Shown here: piece after piece, positions 32,701-41,057 of the stretch
How the letters are laid out: each line of letters starts with the position of its first letter
Numbering within the stretch: position 1 is the stretch's first letter
NCBI RefSeq assembly: GCF_024703895.1
Contig: NZ_CP087968.1
Coordinates: 992,001 to 1,056,000 of the forward strand
Direction of reading: 5' to 3'
Length of the DNA: 64,000 bases
Source: Nocardioides sp. B-3
GTDB lineage: Bacteria; Actinomycetota; Actinomycetes; Propionibacteriales; Nocardioidaceae
Position numbers and translations under genes: made by a program
The notes under the pieces: generated by a model
The model's input: the letters and a program-made list of their open reading frames with translations, nothing else
Told to the model about the DNA's origin: nothing
Database searches by the model: none

Positions 32701-32875
32701 GGTGGAGGCCGAGGCGTTGCTCGACTCCTCCAGGTCGTTGGTCACGCGGAGACCACCGAAGGCGGCCGCGAGGAGCAGCGGGATCGCCAGCGCGAGCGCA
32801 ACCTTGCGCCGCAGTGGCCAGCCAGAGACGGCGAGGCGCGAGTCGCGTCCCCAGGGACGGGCTCTGGTCGCTCAT
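29786..32875 (-). CDS. cvnA: Conservon sensor histidine kinase CvnA
   Basis: About 1,030 residues. A first membrane segment (RKVALALAIPLLLAAAFGG) and an extracellular NIT-like sensor region come first, then a second membrane segment near residue 300, HAMP-like linker (REEVGQLARAVDDLHQQA) and a GHKL ATPase domain with VTELVDNSLSYS (N box) and VTDSGLGIPVDEL (G1). A long acidic Glu/Pro/Val tail of about 350 residues ends at 29786. No obvious phospho-His was found, as usual for CvnA. Breaks near 32850, 32455, 32185, 32045 and 31970 affect the sensor half. ATG 32875 starts MSDQSPS. Confidence 0.84.
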
Positions 32876-33067
32876 GTGAACCCCATGACTTTCATCTTCG
32901 CTCCGCCCGTGGACGGATGCCCCGCACAGGGCAAACTCAAGATAGAGAACAGGGGGACCCCGCGTGGCGGAATTGCAGAACTAGCCCACCCTGATTGTCT
33001 AGACAGCCTATGGGACGAGCCCGTTTGGGGGCCAGTGCGCCGATCGGCGTTCGGAGCCGACTTCGGC
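32876..33067. promoter_or_regulatory. Upstream region of the conservon with a 10-bp palindrome
   Basis: This 192-bp gap precedes cvnA and follows the stop of the reverse-strand gene at 33068, so it should hold the conservon promoter. TGTCTAGACA at 32996-33005 is a perfect palindrome and may be an operator. TATCTT near 32940 (reverse strand) is a possible -10. Nothing else was recognised. Confidence 0.3.
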
Positions 33068-33487
33068 TCAGGTCAGGGACCATACGCCCGGGGCGCCCTT
33101 GCTCATCAATCCGTCCTTGATCATCGCCTGCCGGGCCCGCCGTGCGGCATACCTCCACCGCAGCTCGCCCTCAGGCGTGAGCTGGCGGTCGCCGTCGAGC
33201 AGCTCCTCGGCAAGCCGCGACTCGAGCGCGGTGAAGACATCGTCGGTGTCCAGCTCGCCGCCGGCCGCCTCGAGCACGCCGATGATGTGGGGCGTGAAGT
33301 CCTCGGGCGGTGTCCACTTCCGCGGGGCCCGACGCGTGGGTACGGCGGGTGCCGCGGCCTTCGCAGCGCGGGGAGTGCTCACGCGGGGTGCCCTGACCGG
33401 GGCCGGCGGCGGCGGGGGTGCGGGCGGCATCCCGTGCACGCACGTCGACTTGGGTAGGTCACACAGGTCGCAGTAGTCGTCTGACAT
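33068..33487 (-). CDS. Small zinc-motif protein with C-terminal winged helix (Mrr_N-like)
   Basis: 139 residues, intact. ATG 33487 gives MSDDYCDLCDLPKSTCVHG, where the Cys/His spacing suggests a zinc knuckle. A Pro/Ala-rich linker of about 45 residues follows. The C-terminal 85 residues (DDVFTALESRLAEELLDGD, then LRWRYAARRARQAMIKDG and GVWSLT) resemble the DNA-binding Mrr N-terminal winged helix found in restriction enzymes, but no nuclease domain is present. It may be a nucleic-acid-binding regulator. The Mrr_N assignment is by eye. Confidence 0.6.
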   Translation of the reverse strand: MSDDYCDLCDLPKSTCVHGMPPAPPPPPAPVRAPRVSTPRAAKAAAPAVPTRRAPRKWTPPEDFTPHIIGVLEAAGGELDTDDVFTALESRLAEELLDGDRQLTPEGELRWRYAARRARQAMIKDGLMSKGAPGVWSLT

Positions 33488-33588
33488 CGGTGCCAACGCT
33501 AGCCCACCTGCCTCATGCTCTGCGCGGTCGGAACTCGATGACGAGCGATCGCCGTCTGTGGACAACGTGCGTGGACAACAATCGTCGT

Positions 33589-34326
33589 GTGCGCGGACTC
33601 AGCTTCAACACAGCGATCTCGATCGTCGTGACGGCTGTGATCGTCACGATGGTGGTGCTGTTCCTTCCCTCGTCACCGATGGAGTCCGTACGCCGCACGC
33701 TGGGCCTCGGCTCCGAGCGCGGGCTGCCCGCCCGGCCGGTCGAGGACCCGGGCGGCATCTTCGCGTTCGCGATGACGCAGCCGGGCAGCGCCGAGCCCGT
33801 CGGCTGGGACCCGTGTCGGCCGGTCCGCTGCCGGGTCAATCCGGCCAACGGGCCGGACGGTGGTGCGGACCTGATCGCTCGCGCCGTCGAGCGTGTGTCC
33901 GCCGCGACCGGGCTCACCTTCGAGGACGAGGGGGCCACGGACGAGCGGCCGTTCAGGGCCCAGTTCGTGCCGCTCGGCACGGACCGACCGGTGGTCATCG
34001 GGTGGGGCTCGCCGGCCGAGTTCCCGGAGCTCGCGGGAGACATCGCCGGCATCGGCGGTGGCGCTGCCGAGGAGGGAGTCCTCGGGCGCCGCTACTACGT
34101 GACCGGTGCCGTGGCCCTCGACACGGATGTCTTCACCACGCTCGAGATCGCGAGGCGGCCGCAGACCATGGAGGCGATCGTGCTGCACGAGCTCGCGCAC
34201 GTCGTGGGGCTCGATCACGTCAACGAGCCGACCGAGCTGATGGCCAACACGAACAATGGGCAGATCGACTTCGGTCCCGGCGATCGCGAGGGGTTGGCCC
34301 GAGTGGGCGCGCTTCCCTGCGCGTAG
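33589..34326 (+). CDS. Membrane-anchored or secreted zinc metalloprotease (matrixin-like)
   Basis: About 245 residues, intact. GTG 33589 gives MRGLSFNTAISIVVTAVIVTMVVL, a signal anchor; ATG 33538 is an in-frame alternative. The zinc motif HELAHVVGLDH (HExxHxxGxxH) is near residue 205, followed by the Met-turn-like ELMANTNNG, as in metzincins. GWDPCRPVRCRVNP carries a probable disulphide. It acts outside the membrane on unknown proteins. A single gene just upstream of the WXG100 cassette; 60 bp separate them. Confidence 0.8.
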   Translation: MRGLSFNTAISIVVTAVIVTMVVLFLPSSPMESVRRTLGLGSERGLPARPVEDPGGIFAFAMTQPGSAEPVGWDPCRPVRCRVNPANGPDGGADLIARAVERVSAATGLTFEDEGATDERPFRAQFVPLGTDRPVVIGWGSPAEFPELAGDIAGIGGGAAEEGVLGRRYYVTGAVALDTDVFTTLEIARRPQTMEAIVLHELAHVVGLDHVNEPTELMANTNNGQIDFGPGDREGLARVGALPCA

Positions 34327-34386
34327 TTGTCCACAGATTGCGAAACCGGGGTTCCGCGCGTGCTCCGTCGGCGGAACCATCGAGGC

Positions 34387-34704
34387 ATGTCCTTCTCGGG
34401 AGGCATCCGCCTCGATCCCATACGCATCGCGACCAGCGGCGACGCCATCGAGGCCCGGGCCGCCGACATGGCGTCCCGTCGGGCCGTCGTCGAGGAGACG
34501 GTCGAGGCGCTGCTGGCGACGTGGCGCGGCGCCGCGGCCCTGCGCTTCGGTGAGCTCTGGTCGGAGTGGCGCGACCACGCCGACGCGGTGATCGACGGAC
34601 TGGGCGGGAGCGTCGAGTCGTTGCGCGGGGCACGCGACCTCCTGTGCAGCACGGACTCCGGCGCCGGCGCCTCGCAGGATCGACTCCGCGGACGGCTCGG
34701 ATGA
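34387..34704 (+). CDS. WXG100-like small secreted protein 1
   Basis: 105 residues, intact. A helical hairpin protein with a WxG-type turn (LLATWRGAAALRF, residues about 43-55) and a second amphipathic helix (FGELWSEWRDHADAVIDGL). This is the ESX/type VII substrate pattern. ATG 34387 has the next gene's start within its stop codon. It is the first gene of the cassette leading to the toxin and probably helps export it or pairs with gene 2. Confidence 0.72.
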   Translation: MSFSGGIRLDPIRIATSGDAIEARAADMASRRAVVEETVEALLATWRGAAALRFGELWSEWRDHADAVIDGLGGSVESLRGARDLLCSTDSGAGASQDRLRGRLG

Positions 34705-34997
34705 CCGACTACACGGTGGACGTCGACGAGCTCGCCTCCGTGGTGGCCGCGATGGCTTCGTGCCAGCGTGACCTCGCCGACCCGGCTGCCGACGTCGAGG
34801 GTGAGACGCGCGGTCTGCACGAGACCCGGGCCGGGCTGGCCAGCGACGCTCACGCGGTCTCCCACTCACGCTGGCGCGGCGACTTCATCGAGATGACGAC
34901 CGCCCTCTCCGGCATTCGTGCCGTGGCAGACCTCGCGCGCGCCAACTACACCGCCGCGGTCGACGCCAACGTCGCGATGTGGGAGCAGCTGAGATGA
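34701..34997 (+). CDS. WXG100-like small secreted protein 2
   Basis: 98 residues, intact. Two helices separated by SRWRGDFIEM, a W-x-G turn near residue 57. It overlaps gene 1 and the toxin gene by ATGA on both sides, so the three are translated as a unit. Likely a type VII secretion partner for the toxin. The Cys at residue 21 is unusual for such proteins. Confidence 0.7.
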   Translation: MTDYTVDVDELASVVAAMASCQRDLADPAADVEGETRGLHETRAGLASDAHAVSHSRWRGDFIEMTTALSGIRAVADLARANYTAAVDANVAMWEQLR

Positions 34998-36290
34998 GGA
35001 TCCACATCGAGTCCGGCGGCATCACCGGCGCCCGGGACGCGTGTCGGACCGCCAACCAGATCTCGGCGATGCTGTGCGACTCGCTGGCGAGCAAGCTGTC
35101 CGGTTTCTCCGGAATGGCGGGCGACGACTCGACGAGCGCGGAGTTCGCTGCGAGCTACGACTCCGGAGCGCACTCGGCCCCGGAGACCCTGACCGAGCTG
35201 ACGCACGCGTTCATCGGGCTCGGTCGCCTCCCCGGGCTCGACCGGCGACAACCACCGCTCGGCCGAGGAGGCTTCGGCGTCGGTCAGTGCGTTCAGCCCG
35301 ACCTCCTTCGCCGACGACGACTTCGTCCGAGTCGCGCCCTCACCGCCTCCGAGCAGCCCGGGCGCCAACCCGCCTCAGCTGGGCGTCGTGGAGACCTTCA
35401 TCCTCGACCGGGTCGAGGGCTTCGTGTGGCCCGGCGCCGACGTCGGCCTGCTGCTCGAAGCCGCGTCGACCTGGCGCCGTACGGCCGAATCGGTGGGCAA
35501 CCTCGACCGCTACTGCGACCTCGCAGTCACCTTCCTCGAACGACAGGTCTCCCCCGAGATCCCGCTCGCGATCGCCGCGCTCGACGAGCTCCGTGGGCTC
35601 ATCCGTGACACCGCGGACGAGCTCGCCGCGATGGGCACGTCGTGCGAGGAGTACGCCGAAGCCGTCCGCGCGACCCATCAGCGCACGCTCGACCTGCTGG
35701 CCGAGATCGGGCGGATGGTCGTCGAAGGCGCGGCCATCTCGCTGATCGTCGGCGGCCTCACCGGCGGCCTCGGTGCCGGCGCGGCGGGCACCGCCGCCGT
35801 CGCCCGGATCGCCGCCCGGGCGCCGCGGTTCCATGCCCTGCTGACGACGCTGCGGGTCACGGTCACGGCCTCCGCTACCCGGATCCGGGTCGCCCGCGAG
35901 GGGCTCGACGTCGCGCGGGCTCGGTTCCAGACCTTCGCTCGCGCGAGGGTGCGGAGCGAGCGTGGGGCGATCAAGCTGCCGGGCGGCGGGGCGCGAAGCG
36001 GCCGGCAGTTCCAAGGAAGTCCGAAGCACGGATCATCGCCTCACGGGCGCGCATCGGCTGGTCCGATGGATGGGCAGGCAGCGCTTGACCGGAGTGTCGC
36101 CATCAGCCCCGCCACAACTACCCGACGGGTCAGCTTCGATGCCGACCACGACCAGTTCGTCGTATTCGACGAAACCACTCGAGGTGTCTTCCACGGACAC
36201 GTCCGAGAGTGGAGCGAGCTGACTCCATCCATGCAGACAGCGTTGAAACGATCCGGGATAGTAGATCGCAAGGGACGGCCCGTCGAGTGA
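34994..36290 (+). CDS. Polymorphic toxin with N-terminal WXG-like region
   Basis: About 430 residues. The N-terminal 80 residues (MRIHIESGGITGARDACRTA) are helical and WXG/LXG-like. A helical mid region follows (ERQVSPEIPLAIAALDELRGL), then a hydrophobic Gly/Ala stretch (ISLIVGGLTGGLGAGAAGTAAV) and a C-terminal domain of about 90 residues (PMDGQAALDRSVAISPATTT, then FVVFDETTRGVFHGHVREW and RSGIVDRKGRPVE). The C-terminal domain resembles those annotated polymorphic toxin type 17 (Ntox17), a match I hold only moderately. A break near 35240 moves the frame. The gene directly downstream is the expected immunity gene. Confidence 0.68.
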
Positions 36291-36298
36291 GGACAACC

Positions 36299-36643
36299 AT
36301 GATCTACCAGGAACCAGAGCCGGCAACCCCGGACGCGTTGGAGTCCGCGCTCACCGCCGGCGACATGGAATCGGCGTGCGCCTCCTTGATCGCCCTTGCG
36401 TTGACCCACGACGACCCTGCGTTGGTGGAACGACTGGCAACAGAGCTGTTGGTGCACACCAGCGACGAGGTCGCCGGGGCAGCCGCAACATCATTGGGAC
36501 ATCTCGCCCGGATTCATCGCTCCCTCGTCGACGAAGCTCTCGTTCGCGATCGCCCGGCTCAAGCAGCACAACGCACAAGCATCCGCGGCCGGGTCCTCGA
36601 TGCACTCGATGACCTGTCGATGTTCACATCGGCGGAATCCTGA
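36299..36643 (+). CDS. Probable immunity protein of the polymorphic toxin
   Basis: 114 residues, intact, 8 bp after the toxin stop. All-helical with repeated hydrophobic helices (LESALTAGDMESACASLIALAL; LVERLATELLVHTSDEVAGAA), resembling short HEAT-like repeats. Acidic and cytosolic, as expected for an inhibitor of a basic toxin domain. Base composition is slightly lower in GC than the preceding genes. The role is inferred from position. Confidence 0.6.
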   Translation: MIYQEPEPATPDALESALTAGDMESACASLIALALTHDDPALVERLATELLVHTSDEVAGAAATSLGHLARIHRSLVDEALVRDRPAQAAQRTSIRGRVLDALDDLSMFTSAES

Positions 36644-36816
36644 CCCGGGCTTGCTCGACTGAGCAACGAATGAGAGAAGCTTCGATGCAGCCTGAGAGCA
36701 AGGACTTCCCTTGAACCTCGCTCGCCTCGCACCTGCGTGGAGTTCCAGGGACCCGTCGCCAACCGGTCACCTCGACACCCTTCCCAGCGCCGCCGCGTTG
36801 CGACATGCTCCCGGGC

Positions 36817-37967
36817 ATGAACCGTCATCTCGGGACGGGTCGGGCCGTCGCGCTCGCCGTCATCAGCGCCCTGATCGTCGTCCTCGCCCCGGCCGCACCA
36901 CCCGCGCTGGCCGCGACACCCCTCACGGTCACCCGGGCGATCAGCCAGCAGAACGGCTCGACGCAGACGGTCCGCGGCTACGTCGTCGGCCAGCCCACCG
37001 CGACCAACACGGTCGTGAAGTCGAGCTTCCCCAGCGACTACGCCCTCGCGATCGCCGACTCCGCCAGCCAGTCGAGCACGTCGCAGATGCTCTACGTGCA
37101 GATCCCGTCGGCGTACCGCAGCGCGTGGGGTCTGAAGACCAACCCCGGCCTGATGGGCAAGCAGATCGACGTGACGGGCGCGTTGGCGAGCTACTTCTCG
37201 CACCCCGGCATGACCGGCACGTCGGCATTCGCGTTCTCCGGTGGCGGCACCGAGCCTCCACCGCCGGGCGGCACGAGCCCGTGGGACAGCACCTACTACG
37301 CGCCAGCGATCGGCAAGAGCGGTACGGCGCTGCGCACATCACTGCACGACATCATCGACGCTCACACCAAGCTGTCCTACGACCGTGTGTGGACAGCGCT
37401 GAAGGACACAGACCAGGGACCCGAACAACACGGCGAACGTCATCGAGCTCTACACCGGCCGCTCGATCTCGAAGAGCAGCAACGGCGGCAGCCTCGGTCA
37501 GTGGAACCGTGAACACGTCTGGGCGCAGAGCCGCGGCGGCTTCACGACGACTGCCGGTCCCGGCACCGACCTGCACCACATCCGGCCCGAGGACGTGGCC
37601 GTCAACTCCACCCGCGGCAACAAGGACTTCGACCTCGGTGGGTCCGCGGTGTCGGGGGTGCTCGGACTGCTGGACCGACGCCGACTCCTTCGAGCCGCGC
37701 GACGCGGTGAAGGGTGACGTGGCGCGGATGCTGCTCTACATGGCGATCCGCTACGAGGGCGGCGACGGCTTCAACAACCTCGAGATGAGCAGCACCGTCG
37801 GCACGTCCTCGACCCTGATCGGCGACCTCGAGGTCCTGCTGGCCCGGAACTCCGAGGACCCGGTGTCGACCTTCGAGATGCGCCGCAACGACCGCATCCA
37901 CTCGACGTGGCAGGGCAACCGCAACCCGTTCATCGACCACCCGGAGTGGGCCGACGCGATCTGGTGA
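36817..37967 (+). CDS. Secreted endonuclease I family nuclease with N-terminal OB-like domain
   Basis: About 383 residues. ATG 36817 starts MNRHLGTGRAVALAVI, a signal peptide cleaved after ALAA. An OB-like domain (NGSTQTVRGYVVGQPTAT) is followed by a Pro/Gly linker and the endonuclease I domain: WNREHVWAQSRGG (catalytic His), DLHHIRPEDVAVNSTRGN and EFxRNDR-like FEMRRNDRIHS. Breaks near 37417 (at CCAGG) and 37668 (G-run) are repaired without loss of motifs. An extracellular DNase/RNase for nutrient or matrix DNA. The 36644-36816 gap upstream shows no clear promoter boxes. Confidence 0.86.
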
Positions 37968-37973
37968 CCTCGG

Positions 37974-38162
37974 TCAGGTCGGTGCAGGCAGCACGTGGGC
38001 GTCCGAACCCGGATAGACGAGTCCCTCATGTCCGTCGCTCCACCGCACGACGTACGGCGGAGCGCCGTCCTCCCCCCGGACCTCGATGATCTCGCCGTGA
38101 CGAGACGGCGCATCGACCTTGTTGCTCTCGGCGACGAGGCTGTCGCCCACCTTGGCGCGCAT
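37974..38162 (-). CDS. DUF1918 small protein
   Basis: 62 residues starting MRAKVGDSLVAESNKVDAPS and ending HVLPAPT. The SH3-like beta pattern (GEIIEVRGEDGAPPYVVRW, then GHEGLVYPGSDA) is the DUF1918 fold common in actinobacteria. Function unknown. Convergent with the nuclease gene, with both stops in the 12-bp palindrome TGACCTCGGTCA (37965-37976). The 38163-38382 region between it and the next gene holds no gene I can support. Confidence 0.82.
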   Translation of the reverse strand: MRAKVGDSLVAESNKVDAPSRHGEIIEVRGEDGAPPYVVRWSDGHEGLVYPGSDAHVLPAPT

Positions 38163-38382
38163 GTCTCCACGATGCTCCGACCGCGCGCCAACCACAAGCG
38201 GTTGCGGCCATATCCCCAATTGGGCCGATGCGGGGAGGCGGCCTTCCGGGTCAGGCTGGCGATCACTCGAAACGAGCCGGGACCTCAGCCTCAGAGCGAC
38301 GTCCCCGGCCCCCGTGATGGAGCAAGCCCGGGCTGCTCCATCCGCCTCTCGCATGCTCTTTCTCGAGAAAGTCAGGCACGCC

Positions 38383-38829
38383 ATGAACAACCTTCTGAAA
38401 CGACTCCTTGTCGTCTTGGTGGCAGCACTCTCGCTCGGGCTGGCGGCCGGCCCCGCCCTCGCTGCCAACGCGCACATCGTCAAGGGTCCCGATGTCGTGG
38501 TCAGCGGGAACAGCCTCGTCATCACGGCCTCCATCGCGGGCTCGGGCAACGTGCCCAGCGCGAACTTCTCCCTCACCGGAGATGTCACCGTGTTCGCCCA
38601 GTGCTACAACAAGGGCGGCAAGAACCCCGCCGCCGACAACAAGGAAGAGACCAACGACGTCGACCAGTCGGGCACCTTCCCGGTGCGCAACGGTCGGACG
38701 AACGTCTCGTTCACCGTCGCACCGCTGTCGACGCTGGACTGCCCCGGCGGCCAGCAGGTCGTCATCGAGTCGGTCAGCTACAACCTCGTCCTTGCGGGCG
38801 AAGGGATCAGCGTCCCGATCAGCGGCTGA
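38383..38829 (+). CDS. Small secreted protein of unknown function
   Basis: 148 residues, intact. Signal peptide MNNLLKRLLVVLVAALSLGLAAG with AxA cleavage near residue 28. The mature part is beta-rich (VVVSGNSLVITASIAGSGN; GRTNVSFTVAPLSTLDC) with two Cys (FAQCYNKGG and TLDCPGG) that could pair. The start at 38383 is preferred over ATG 38353, which would add an odd leader. No family recognised, although similar small exported proteins are common in actinobacteria. Confidence 0.65.
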   Translation: MNNLLKRLLVVLVAALSLGLAAGPALAANAHIVKGPDVVVSGNSLVITASIAGSGNVPSANFSLTGDVTVFAQCYNKGGKNPAADNKEETNDVDQSGTFPVRNGRTNVSFTVAPLSTLDCPGGQQVVIESVSYNLVLAGEGISVPISG

Positions 38830-38846
38830 CAACCGTCGCCCCCGGC

Positions 38847-38881
38847 GTGGCCCCTGACTGACCGGCTCAGTCAGGGGTCAC
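38847..38881. terminator. Strong bidirectional terminator hairpin
   Basis: Arms GTGGCCCCTGACTGA (38847-38861) and TCAGTCAGGGGTCAC (38867-38881) pair at 14 of 15 positions around a 5-base loop. The vapC stop (38867-38869) lies in the right arm. It separates the secreted-protein gene from the convergent toxin gene. Confidence 0.8.
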
Positions 38882-39257
38882 GGTCGAGACTCCGAGCCGT
38901 GTCGCGGCCTCGATCATCCTGCGGTCATAGGTGACGACCCGGTCGACCCCGAGCCGGATCGCGGCCGCCGGGTGCAACGCGTCGAGTGATCGAAGGCCAG
39001 CGCCGGGGAGGAGCCCGGCTTCGGCGAAGATCGAGGAAGGCAGCTCGAAGAGACTGACGGATGCGAGGAACTCAGGTGACGCCGATCTGCGACAAGCCCG
39101 GATCACGTTGCACCGCGCGTCTCAGCTCCGTCTCGACAAGCAGGCTCGCCACCGTGTCGGGACCCTCGTCATCGATCGCGCGAGCAAGCGCGTCGGACTC
39201 TGCCTCCTCCACCATCAGCTTCATCGCCGCCGACGTGTCGAGATACCACCGACTCAC
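38867..39257 (-). CDS. vapC: PIN-domain ribonuclease toxin VapC
   Basis: About 130 residues. The PIN acidic residues are visible: D7 in WYLDTSAAMKL, the ETELRRA Glu near 43, SLDALHPAAA Asp near 93 and VVTYDRRM Asp near 113. Mg-dependent RNase that blocks translation, usually cutting tRNA or rRNA. A break near 39090 splits it. GTG 39257 overlaps the antitoxin stop (GTGA), which couples their translation. Confidence 0.87.
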
Positions 39258-39502
39258 CGATCTCCCCGGAGATCCTCGAGCAGCGCCTCGGTGGTCGACT
39301 TGAGACGCACGCGCTCACGATCTGCCCAGCGCGTACGTCGAGTGGCGGGCCGGACGCAACGCATGTCCGTGCCGGCGGGGATCGGCGTCACGAGCGCGAC
39401 CGGCACACCACGTCTCGTCACCGTGTAGCTCTCGCCCTGCTCGACGCCGCGGATGATCTCCGCGTTGTCATTGCGCAGTTCACGCTGGCTGATCGTCCTC
39501 AC
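39254..39502 (-). CDS. vapB: VapB/Phd-type antitoxin
   Basis: 82 residues, intact, starting MRTISQRELRNDNAEIIRGV (a GTG codon). The N-terminal half is the Phd/YefM-like DNA-binding fold with ESYTVTRRGVPVALVTPI. The C-terminal tail (STTEALLEDLRGD) would wrap the toxin. It probably represses its own operon through the direct repeats just upstream. Confidence 0.86.
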   Translation of the reverse strand: MRTISQRELRNDNAEIIRGVEQGESYTVTRRGVPVALVTPIPAGTDMRCVRPATRRTRWADRERVRLKSTTEALLEDLRGDR

Positions 39503-39512
39503 CTCTCGAATG

Positions 39513-39529
39513 TAGCACTGCGTAGCACT
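39513..39529 (-). promoter_or_regulatory. Direct repeats upstream of vapBC, candidate operator
   Basis: TAGCACT occurs twice (39513-39519 and 39523-39529), one helical turn apart, 11 bp before the vapB start. Antitoxins commonly bind such sites at their own promoter. No clear -10/-35 boxes were assigned. Confidence 0.4.
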
Positions 39530-39618
39530 TCACGACCGGCACTCCTGTCGCTCAACCGTTCTACCTGCCCGCACCGACAACCGCCCGGACGAAGCAGGTT
39601 GTGCGCCATGCTCTTCCC

Positions 39619-40008
39619 ATGAGCGAGCGCAACGTCCTCGGCGGCCAGCTGGAACCCTGCGGCACCGAACCGATGACCGGCTTCTACCGCGACGGCACCT
39701 GCACCGTCGGCCCGCAGGACGTCGGCCTGCACGCGATCTGCGCGGTGATGACCGAGGACTTCCTCGCCCACCAGCGCGAGGTCGGCAACGACCTGTCGAC
39801 GCCCATCCCCGAGTGGGGGTTCCCGGGCCTCGCCCCCGGTGACCGCTGGTGCGTCGTCGCTGTCCGCTGGCTCCGGGCGTACGACGCCGGTCGCGCCGCC
39901 CCCGTCGTGCTTGCCGCGACCTCCGCGCGGGCGCTCGACGTGGTCCCGCTGGAGGTCCTGCGCGAGCACTCGGTCGACGTACCGCCAGATCTGTCCGAGC
40001 TGACCTGA
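39619..40008 (+). CDS. DUF2237 family protein
   Basis: 129 residues, intact, starting MSERNVLGGQLEPCGTEPMT. The motifs GFYRDGTCTVGPQDVGLHAICAVM, PGDRWCVVA and a C-terminal EVLREHSV match the DUF2237 family (YbaK-unrelated small soluble proteins of unknown role). Cytoplasmic. Single gene or first of a pair with the desaturase, 50 bp downstream. Confidence 0.82.
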   Translation: MSERNVLGGQLEPCGTEPMTGFYRDGTCTVGPQDVGLHAICAVMTEDFLAHQREVGNDLSTPIPEWGFPGLAPGDRWCVVAVRWLRAYDAGRAAPVVLAATSARALDVVPLEVLREHSVDVPPDLSELT

Positions 40009-40057
40009 GTCACTGGGACCTCTGGTCACGACGCCGCGACGGGTGTAGGCAAGGACC

Positions 40058-40990
40058 ATGGCCGTCCTCGAAAGCGCCCAGCTGCTCGCGGAGCTCGAAC
40101 CCACCGTCGCAGACAACCTCAACCGGCACATGGCCATCGCGGACGAGTGGATGCCCCATGAATACGTGCCCCGGAGCACGGGTCGCGACTTCGCCGACCC
40201 GGGCGGCGATCCGTGGGAGGTCGCCCAGTCACAGCTGTCCCCGATCGCGCGTACGGCGCTGGAGGTCAACCTGCTGACGGAGGACAACCTCCCCAGCTAT
40301 CACCGAGAGATCGACCGCGCCTTCGGTCGCGACAGCGCGTGGGGCACTGGGTCAACCGCTGGACCGCGGAGGAGGGCCGGCACGCGTTCTGCATCCGCGA
40401 CTACCTCCTCGTCACCCGCGGCGTCGATCCCGTCGAGCTCGAGCGGGCGCGGATGGAGACGATGGAGATCGGCTACGAGAGCCTCGACAAGTCGCTGCTC
40501 AACGTCTGCGCCTACGTCTCCTTCCGGGGAGCTCGCCACCCGGGTCTCGCACCGCAACACCGGGCGCTACACGGAGGAGCCCATCGCGGAGAAGCTGCTC
40601 CAGCGGGTCGCGAAGGACGAGAACCTGCACATGATCTTCTACCGCAACATCATCGCCGCGGCCCTCGAGCTCGCTCCCAGCCAGACGATGCGCGCGATCA
40701 CCGACGAGGTCGTCGACTTCCAGATGCCGGGCAAGGTCATTCCCGGGTTCTCCCGCAAGGCAGTGCAGATGGCCAAGGCCGGAATCTACGACCTGCGCAT
40801 CCACCACGACGACATCGTCACTCCGCTGCTGCGCCAGTGGGGCGTCTGGGAGCTCGAAGGCCTCGACGCCGAGGGCGAGAAGGCGCGCGACGAGCTCGCA
40901 CAGGCAGTGTCCGCCCCGGACTCCGAGGCCGCCCGCTTCGTCGAGCGCCGCGCAGAAGCCGCCGCCAAGAAGGCCGCTCGCACGTCCTAG
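40058..40990 (+). CDS. Acyl-[acyl-carrier-protein] desaturase (soluble di-iron)
   Basis: About 310 residues. Di-iron ligands are seen in WTAEEGRHAFCIRDYL (ExxH, near residue 105) and VAKDENLHMIFYRN (DExxH, near 185). The start MAVLESAQLLAELEPTV and the segment PGKVIPGFSRKAVQMAKAGI are typical of actinobacterial DesA-type enzymes, which insert a double bond into acyl-ACP using ferredoxin or similar electrons. Breaks near 40345 and 40527. The C-terminal 40 residues are Ala/Lys/Glu-rich. Confidence 0.88.
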   Translation: MAVLESAQLLAELEPTVADNLNRHMAIADEWMPHEYVPRSTGRDFADPGGDPWEVAQSQLSPIARTALEVNLLTEDNLPSYHREIDRAFGRDSAWGTGSTAGPRRRAGTRSASATTSSSPAASIPSSSSGRGWRRWRSATRASTSRCSTSAPTSPSGELATRVSHRNTGRYTEEPIAEKLLQRVAKDENLHMIFYRNIIAAALELAPSQTMRAITDEVVDFQMPGKVIPGFSRKAVQMAKAGIYDLRIHHDDIVTPLLRQWGVWELEGLDAEGEKARDELAQAVSAPDSEAARFVERRAEAAAKKAARTS

Positions 40991-41057
40991 CGCGCGGGTG
41001 CGGGAGGTTTTCCGCACCCGGGAACCATTTCCGACCTCCGGTGCGACAGTGTTTGGC

